DNA from: JBIKVP01 sp044356745
Lineage (GTDB): Bacteria > Pseudomonadota > Alphaproteobacteria > Rhizobiales > Beijerinckiaceae
Assembly (NCBI GenBank): GCA_044356745.1
Contig: JBIKVP010000076.1
Span: 1 to 9,858 of the forward strand
Reading direction: 5' to 3'
DNA length: 9,858 bases
The notes under the pieces were generated by a model that saw only the letters and a list, made by a program, of their open reading frames with translations, had not been told where the DNA came from and did not search any database. Position 1 is the stretch's first letter, and the number at the start of each line of letters is the position of its first letter. Positions 6,476-9,858 of the stretch are shown piece by piece. The position numbers and the translations under genes were made by a program.

Positions 6476-7275
6476 CTAAATGTCATGCCCATTAGCATGG
6501 GAGGATATTGTTCAGATAAATCACCAAGACGTGAGACCACGTCGGCAAATTGATCAAAATTCCATTGGCCACTCTCTCCTGCTGATTCAAGCGCGAAACT
6601 CATAATATCATCAACGGTGGGGTTGCGTCCAAACTCACTGCGCAAGCCGTCAAACACAGCGCGTGAGTCAGTCTCGTTAAAGCCGAGTGACGCACCAAAA
6701 TCGGCGAATTCTTTGGGTGAGAACACATTGCCCCGTGCGAATTGCGACAATCCTTGCCCTAATTCATTCATATTTAAGCGACCATTGCCGCGTGAGAGTT
6801 GATCGAATGATGTCTTGACCTGATCTTCTGACGGCGCTCCCGTTTGTGCTAACGCATCAAAACCCTCAGCGAATTGTCCTTTATTCCAGCTGCCTGAAGG
6901 TCCTGCAAAATCGGATAAGAATTCCATCATCGTATCAATCGTGACTTCACCGCCATTTTGTGCCGCTAAGTTTTGATATGAGCGCACTGCGCCATCGCGC
7001 GGCAGACCTAAATCCTCATGAAGCTGAATATATGACTCGAGTGTGAATTTACCCTCAGGCGCATAACTTTCTAATGCGGCTCCAAGTTCGTTAGGATTTA
7101 AAGAACGAGAGGGTCCTTGACTGGAGGCAACATCATCGAAAAAGGCATCTGCCTCTGGTGAAAGCATGTCACGCGGATCGGGTAAAAATCCGCTCTCTCC
7201 CACTGTGTCGCTGCACCCTTGCATACAACGTGATCCATAGCCCGAAGACACACCATCCAAGTAATTGCCAGTCAT
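6472..7275 (-). CDS. Acidic protein of unknown function with duplicated 108-residue EF-hand-like module
   Basis: I do not recognise a named family. The 267-residue product has no signal peptide or membrane segment and is strongly acidic (about 40 Asp/Glu against 16 Lys/Arg). The N-terminal 38 residues are Gly/Ser-rich with the only cysteines, C17 and C21. Residues 40-147 and 148-253 form a tandem duplication with an exact 108-residue offset: LNPNELGAAL (59-68) matches LNMNELGQGL (167-176), and FAGPSGSWNKGQFA (123-136) matches SAGESGQWNFDQFA (231-244), including the only two tryptophans, W130 and W238. In 69 aligned positions I count 26 identities. Each module splits into two helix-loop-helix-like units resembling EF-hands (F..L...G.G.LN.NELG..L), but the loops lack the Asp/Asn ligands at positions 1, 3 and 5, so calcium binding is doubtful. 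AAGG at 7284-7287 lies 8 nt before the ATG. An overlapping ATG-AAA-TGA just upstream is out of frame. It could be a cytoplasmic scaffold or an exported effector; neither is shown. Confidence 0.75.
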   Translation of the reverse strand: MTGNYLDGVSSGYGSRCMQGCSDTVGESGFLPDPRDMLSPEADAFFDDVASSQGPSRSLNPNELGAALESYAPEGKFTLESYIQLHEDLGLPRDGAVRSYQNLAAQNGGEVTIDTMMEFLSDFAGPSGSWNKGQFAEGFDALAQTGAPSEDQVKTSFDQLSRGNGRLNMNELGQGLSQFARGNVFSPKEFADFGASLGFNETDSRAVFDGLRSEFGRNPTVDDIMSFALESAGESGQWNFDQFADVVSRLGDLSEQYPPMLMGMTFS

Positions 7276-7621
7276 TTCATCCGCCTTTTGATTGATAAAT
7301 TATTAATAATAGAATTTTATGCATCGTATTAAAGTTAATATATTTTTAAAATCGATTAAATCAATGCTCTGGCGAATTTATAATTAATTTTTATATTTAA
7401 TAAAGCGGAGATAATATTAATTATACTTATTAATTTTTGTAAAAACGATTTCTTTAAACAATAAATCAATACGCATGAGTTGAATACTTACTCAAACAAT
7501 TCACAACGAAAAAGACAAATTCTTGGCAATTTATGGGTGAGTGATTATCGTCATATGTGCTTATATATGCGTTGTACGCTTAGGCTTGTGTGGGCTTAAA
7601 CCGAAACCTACTTATGGAGTA
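7276..7621. other. AT-rich divergent intergenic region, no gene seen
   Basis: These 346 bases separate the acidic repeat protein gene (leftward) from the J-protein gene (rightward). Bases 7321-7500 contain about 37 G/C in 180 (about 21 %), far below the flanking genes, with many TTAA and TAAT steps. I find no credible reading frame, RNA gene, or strong terminator. The frame of the J-protein is open back to 7541, but the extra residues look non-coding and lack a ribosome binding site. The region probably holds both promoters, and its composition would suit an H-NS-like AT-binding regulator such as MucR, known from Rhizobiales; this last point is inference. Confidence 0.6.
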
Positions 7622-7624
7622 ATG

Positions 7625-8662
7625 ATGTCTGACCCTTATAAGATTTTGGGCGTTGCGCGCGATGCCAGTGCAGGTGACATCAAAAAAGCGTATCGCAAAC
7701 TGGCGAAACAGCATCATCCTGACCAAAATCCCAATGATCCCAAAGCTCAGGAAACCTTTTCACGGCTCAGTTCTGCTTATGAAATTTTGAGTGATGAAAC
7801 AAAACGCCATGCTTATGATCGTGGCGAGATTGATGCTGACGGCAAGCCGCGCACTTCGGGAATGGGAGCAGCAGGACGTTACAGCTCACGCCGACGTCAT
7901 CCGTTTTCTGGAGGCTCTGCTGATGAGGGCGCTCCGTTTGAATTTGGCTTTGGTGACAATGCCGGATTTAACCCCTTCACAAAAGGGCGTGCAAGGGCGC
8001 GTCCTTCTCATATGGGACAAAATCCATTTGCATCAGGTGCATCGCAAGAGGGTGTTGATGTCCAAGATATCTTTGCGAATATATTTGGTGATCACCCCCA
8101 CGCGCGGCGCGCTTCATCACAAGAGAGTTCCGCACAGAATTTTTCCACCGATCCTGATCTTGATATTAATGTGACGATTTCATTGGAAGATGTTGTCACG
8201 GGCGCACATCATGAAATTACTCTGGCAACTGGCAAGCGGGTTGAAGTTAAAATTCCCAAAGGCATTGCTCAAGGTCAAGTTATTCGCCTCAAAGGAATGG
8301 GACACCGTTTACCTAATGGCATGAAGGGCGATGCACGCGTTAAAGTCATTTATAAAGCGCACCCCCATTTCACGTTTGAGAACAATACGTTGCGCACACG
8401 TGTTGATGTGCCGTTGCATGGTGCCGTTTTAGGGGGAGCTATTCGTGTACCAACACTCACAGGCGCAGTTGAGATGACCTTAAAACCGATGCTCACATCA
8501 GGGCGCACGTTGCGTTTACGCGGGAAAGGATTACCGAACGTCAAAGGCGAGGCCGGAGATTTACTCGTTTCCCTTGATATCACTTTGCCTGATACAGCCG
8601 ATGATGAGCTTGTTGCTCTCATGGAAAAATGGCGTGAAAAAGCAGATATTCAAAAATCCTAA
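7625..8662 (+). CDS. Class B J-protein (DnaJ without zinc finger, CbpA-like)
   Basis: A 345-residue Hsp70 co-chaperone. The J domain (2-67) starts DPYKILGVARDASAGDIKKA and carries the essential HPD at 31-33 that triggers DnaK ATP hydrolysis, followed by AYEILSDETKRHAYDRG. A Gly/Phe/Ser-rich linker (about 79-155: FEFGFGDNAGFNPF, DIFANIFGD) leads into the DnaJ C-terminal substrate-binding barrels (about 178-322), with DLDINVTISLEDVVTGAHHEITL, PKGIAQGQVIRLKGMG and LRLRGKGLPNVKGEAGDL. There are no CxxCxGxG repeats, so this is a class B protein and not housekeeping DnaJ. ATG 7625 is preferred over the adjacent ATG 7622 because GGAG (7616-7619) is 5 nt from the former and only 2 nt from the latter. 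IspH follows after 51 bp on the same strand. Confidence 0.9.
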   Translation: MSDPYKILGVARDASAGDIKKAYRKLAKQHHPDQNPNDPKAQETFSRLSSAYEILSDETKRHAYDRGEIDADGKPRTSGMGAAGRYSSRRRHPFSGGSADEGAPFEFGFGDNAGFNPFTKGRARARPSHMGQNPFASGASQEGVDVQDIFANIFGDHPHARRASSQESSAQNFSTDPDLDINVTISLEDVVTGAHHEITLATGKRVEVKIPKGIAQGQVIRLKGMGHRLPNGMKGDARVKVIYKAHPHFTFENNTLRTRVDVPLHGAVLGGAIRVPTLTGAVEMTLKPMLTSGRTLRLRGKGLPNVKGEAGDLLVSLDITLPDTADDELVALMEKWREKADIQKS

Positions 8663-8713
8663 ATAGAGGGACACACTCTAGACTTTTTGCACCAGCTGCG
8701 GCACACAAATGCG

Positions 8714-9691
8714 ATGAGTGCATCATTAAAACCACCACTGACAATTTACCTCGCTGCGCCGCGTGGTTTTTGCGCGGGGGTTGTGCGGGCGATTGATGCG
8801 GTAGAGCGGGCACTACACATCTATGGCCCTCCTGTTTATGTGCGTCACGAGATCGTGCACAACAAATATGTGGTTGAAAGCCTGCGTCGTAAGGGCGCTG
8901 TGTTTGTTGACCAGCTTTCTGAAATTCCTGATACAGATGCTCCTGTCATTTTTTCTGCGCATGGCGTTCCCAAAGCCGTGCCTGAAGAAGCAAAAGTGCG
9001 CCATTTTTTCGCGATTGATGCGACGTGTCCCTTGGTGACAAAAGTACATCGGGAAGCGGAAATTCATCACAAACGTGGCCGGCATATCATCTTGATCGGG
9101 CATCAAGGTCATCCTGAAGTGATTGGCACGATGGGACAACTCCCAGAAGGGGCGATGACACTCGTTGAAACACTGTCAGATGTTGAAAAGCTCAACCTCA
9201 ATCCGCATCAAGAGCTGGCTTATGTGACACAAACGACGCTTTCCGTGGATGACACGAAAGATATTATCAATGCGCTTCAGGCGCGCTTTCCGAATATTAG
9301 CGCGCCACACAAAGAAGATATTTGTTATGCAACCACCAATCGTCAAGAATCGGTGAAAAGCATTGCGCGGCGGGTTGAAGCATTGATCGTTGTCGGCTCA
9401 CCAAACTCATCCAATTCCCAACGTTTGCGCGAAGTCGCCGAGCGCGAAGGATGCCCCCATGCACAGCTTATCTTACGTGCTGCCGATATTGACTGGACAA
9501 TTTATGGCGCACTCAACACCCTTGGAATAACTGCTGGCGCCTCGGCTCCTGATATTCTTGTTGATGAAATGATTGACGCTTTCGCCAACCGTTATGATGT
9601 GAAGGTTGAAACCGTTTCCACCGCAGATGAAGATGTGTTCTTTCCTCTACCTCGTGTTTTAAGGGAAGAAGGGAAAGTCAATAGTGCGTAG
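8714..9691 (+). CDS. ispH: 4-hydroxy-3-methylbut-2-enyl diphosphate reductase
   Basis: The last enzyme of the MEP pathway, a cytoplasmic iron-sulfur protein that reduces HMBPP to IPP and DMAPP. The 325-residue product has the three cluster cysteines at C20 (APRGFCAGV), C105 (DATCPLVTKVH) and C204 (EDICYATTNRQ). It also has the substrate-binding elements HEIVHNKYVV (45-54), SAHGVP (81-86), GHQGHPEVIGTMGQ (129-142, including the catalytic Glu at 135) and GSPNSSNSQRL (228-238). The usual GASAPE block reads GASAPD (275-280), a conservative change. The ATG at 8714 is chosen because it gives the family's typical short leader before the first cysteine motif; the frame is open further upstream to a TTG at 8687, but neither start has a good ribosome binding site. 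In many alphaproteobacteria thrB follows ispH, but here an IS end begins only about 45 bp after the stop. Confidence 0.95.
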   Translation: MSASLKPPLTIYLAAPRGFCAGVVRAIDAVERALHIYGPPVYVRHEIVHNKYVVESLRRKGAVFVDQLSEIPDTDAPVIFSAHGVPKAVPEEAKVRHFFAIDATCPLVTKVHREAEIHHKRGRHIILIGHQGHPEVIGTMGQLPEGAMTLVETLSDVEKLNLNPHQELAYVTQTTLSVDDTKDIINALQARFPNISAPHKEDICYATTNRQESVKSIARRVEALIVVGSPNSSNSQRLREVAEREGCPHAQLILRAADIDWTIYGALNTLGITAGASAPDILVDEMIDAFANRYDVKVETVSTADEDVFFPLPRVLREEGKVNSA

Positions 9692-9695
9692 AAGA

Positions 9696-9716
9696 TGTCA
9701 TGGTCGGACTTGATCC
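9696..9716. repeat. Possible truncated GTCATGGTCGGACTTGATCC-type palindromic repeat
   Basis: ATGTCATGGTCGGACTTGAT followed by CC resembles the left arm and loop of a common alphaproteobacterial intergenic palindrome in which GGTCGG is answered by CCGACC. Here the right arm is replaced by CTTCTAC. It lies 5 bases after the ispH stop and about 20 bases before the IS end. The match is to a remembered consensus only. Confidence 0.3.
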
Positions 9717-9734
9717 TTCTACTTATTATTGACC

Positions 9735-9760
9735 TATACCCCTCGTGAGTGAAGAGTTGG
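9735..9760. repeat. Terminal inverted repeat of IS630-type element (left end)
   Basis: It starts TATACCCCTC and ends GAAGAGTTGG, the inverted complement of 101-126 at 21 of 26 positions, with the five differences confined to the middle. The outermost TA or TATA is consistent with the TA target of IS630 elements. Confidence 0.8.
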
Positions 9761-9858
9761 CGTTATCTTTTTATTAAGGTTGTTTTGATTCCAATTTGGT
9801 ATGGGTACGCTTTTAGAACCAGACCAACGTCAGGAGCTTTTGAAACGCCACCGCACCG
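9737..9858 (+). mobile_element. IS630-family insertion sequence, left end (runs off window)
   Basis: This holds the left inverted repeat, an untranslated lead of about 40 bases and the first 19 codons of the transposase. It has the same orientation as the fragment at 1-124. About 122 bases are visible, almost the same length as the IS remnant at the other edge. Confidence 0.75.
9801..9858 (+). CDS. IS630-family transposase, N-terminal fragment (3' end outside window)
   Basis: From the ATG at 9801 the frame reads MGTLLEPDQRQELLKRHRT and runs off the end. The pattern L.PDQR.ELL..HR is the opening of the N-terminal helix-turn-helix region of many IS630 transposases (for example LTPEQREELL..HR). 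The closest upstream in-frame stop is the TGA at 9786-9788, so the start is close to certain even though only a distant AAGG (9776-9779) precedes it. It is placed correctly just inside the inverted repeat at 9735-9760. Confidence 0.7.
   Translation, partial: MGTLLEPDQRQELLKRHRT

Noticed and set aside
7585..7612. CTTG, 18 bases, CCTACTT upstream of the J-protein gene, resembling an alphaproteobacterial RpoH heat-shock promoter
   Set aside because: The -10-like element lies at 7607-7613, so transcription would start at about the ribosome binding site (7616-7619) and leave it off the mRNA. The match beyond CTTG is also imperfect.
7541..7624. N-terminal extension of the J-protein reading frame
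   Set aside because: The added residues are Cys- and Val-rich and unlike any J-protein leader. No ribosome binding site precedes them, whereas GGAG lies 5 nt before ATG 7625.
8687..8713. TTG start for IspH nine codons upstream of ATG 8714
   Set aside because: The extra residues are not typical of IspH and the nearest purine-rich stretch (8666-8670) is about 16 bases away, too far for a ribosome binding site.
1..9858. CRISPR array, tRNA, rRNA, toxin-antitoxin or phage defence genes
   Set aside because: No regularly spaced direct repeats, cloverleaf-like sequence or small gene pairs were found in any intergenic stretch.

Overview
The window looks like chromosomal DNA of an alphaproteobacterium, most likely of the Rhizobiales (Hyphomicrobiales), with a lower GC content than most of that order (by eye mid-40s to 50 % in the genes). 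The evidence is a palindromic intergenic repeat of a type I know from rhizobial genomes (about 4854-4904), a TPR lipoprotein with a DITGSIG segment after its lipobox cysteine, a perfect CtrA-type TTAA-N7-TTAA site, and a GT39 / GT2 / LAB_N envelope gene set. I cannot name the genus.

Layout. The left edge (1-124) is the right end of an IS630-family insertion sequence, with the transposase C-terminus and terminal inverted repeat. The right edge (about 9737-9858) is the left end of an IS of the same type in the same orientation, with inverted repeat and transposase start. The roughly 9.6 kb between them is mostly ordinary chromosome: a minus-strand TPR lipoprotein (269-1168); a short divergent promoter region with the CtrA-type site; then on the plus strand an ArnT-like GT39 glycosyltransferase, a DPM1/ArnC-like GT2 polyprenyl-phosphate glycosyltransferase, a small LAB_N membrane protein, a divergent PNPOx-fold flavoprotein, and an acyl-CoA carboxylase beta subunit of the PccB type. 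A minus-strand acidic protein built from a duplicated 108-residue module converges on the carboxylase gene, with overlapping stop codons. A very AT-rich stretch of about 350 bp separates it from a class B J-protein and IspH on the plus strand.

How the genes fit together. The GT2 and LAB_N proteins sit 4 nt apart and, with the GT39 protein, form a plausible route for moving a sugar from a polyprenyl-phosphate carrier onto lipid A or LPS core in the periplasm. The carboxylase beta subunit would need a biotinylated alpha subunit, which is not in the window. IspH makes the isoprenoid precursors (IPP and DMAPP). The J-protein is an Hsp70 co-chaperone. These are housekeeping genes.

The least explained items are the duplicated acidic EF-hand-like protein with its AT-rich upstream region, the substrate-pocket substitutions in the carboxylase, and the symmetric IS ends. 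I did not find a convincing new multi-gene system; the acidic repeat protein is the best candidate for undescribed biology.
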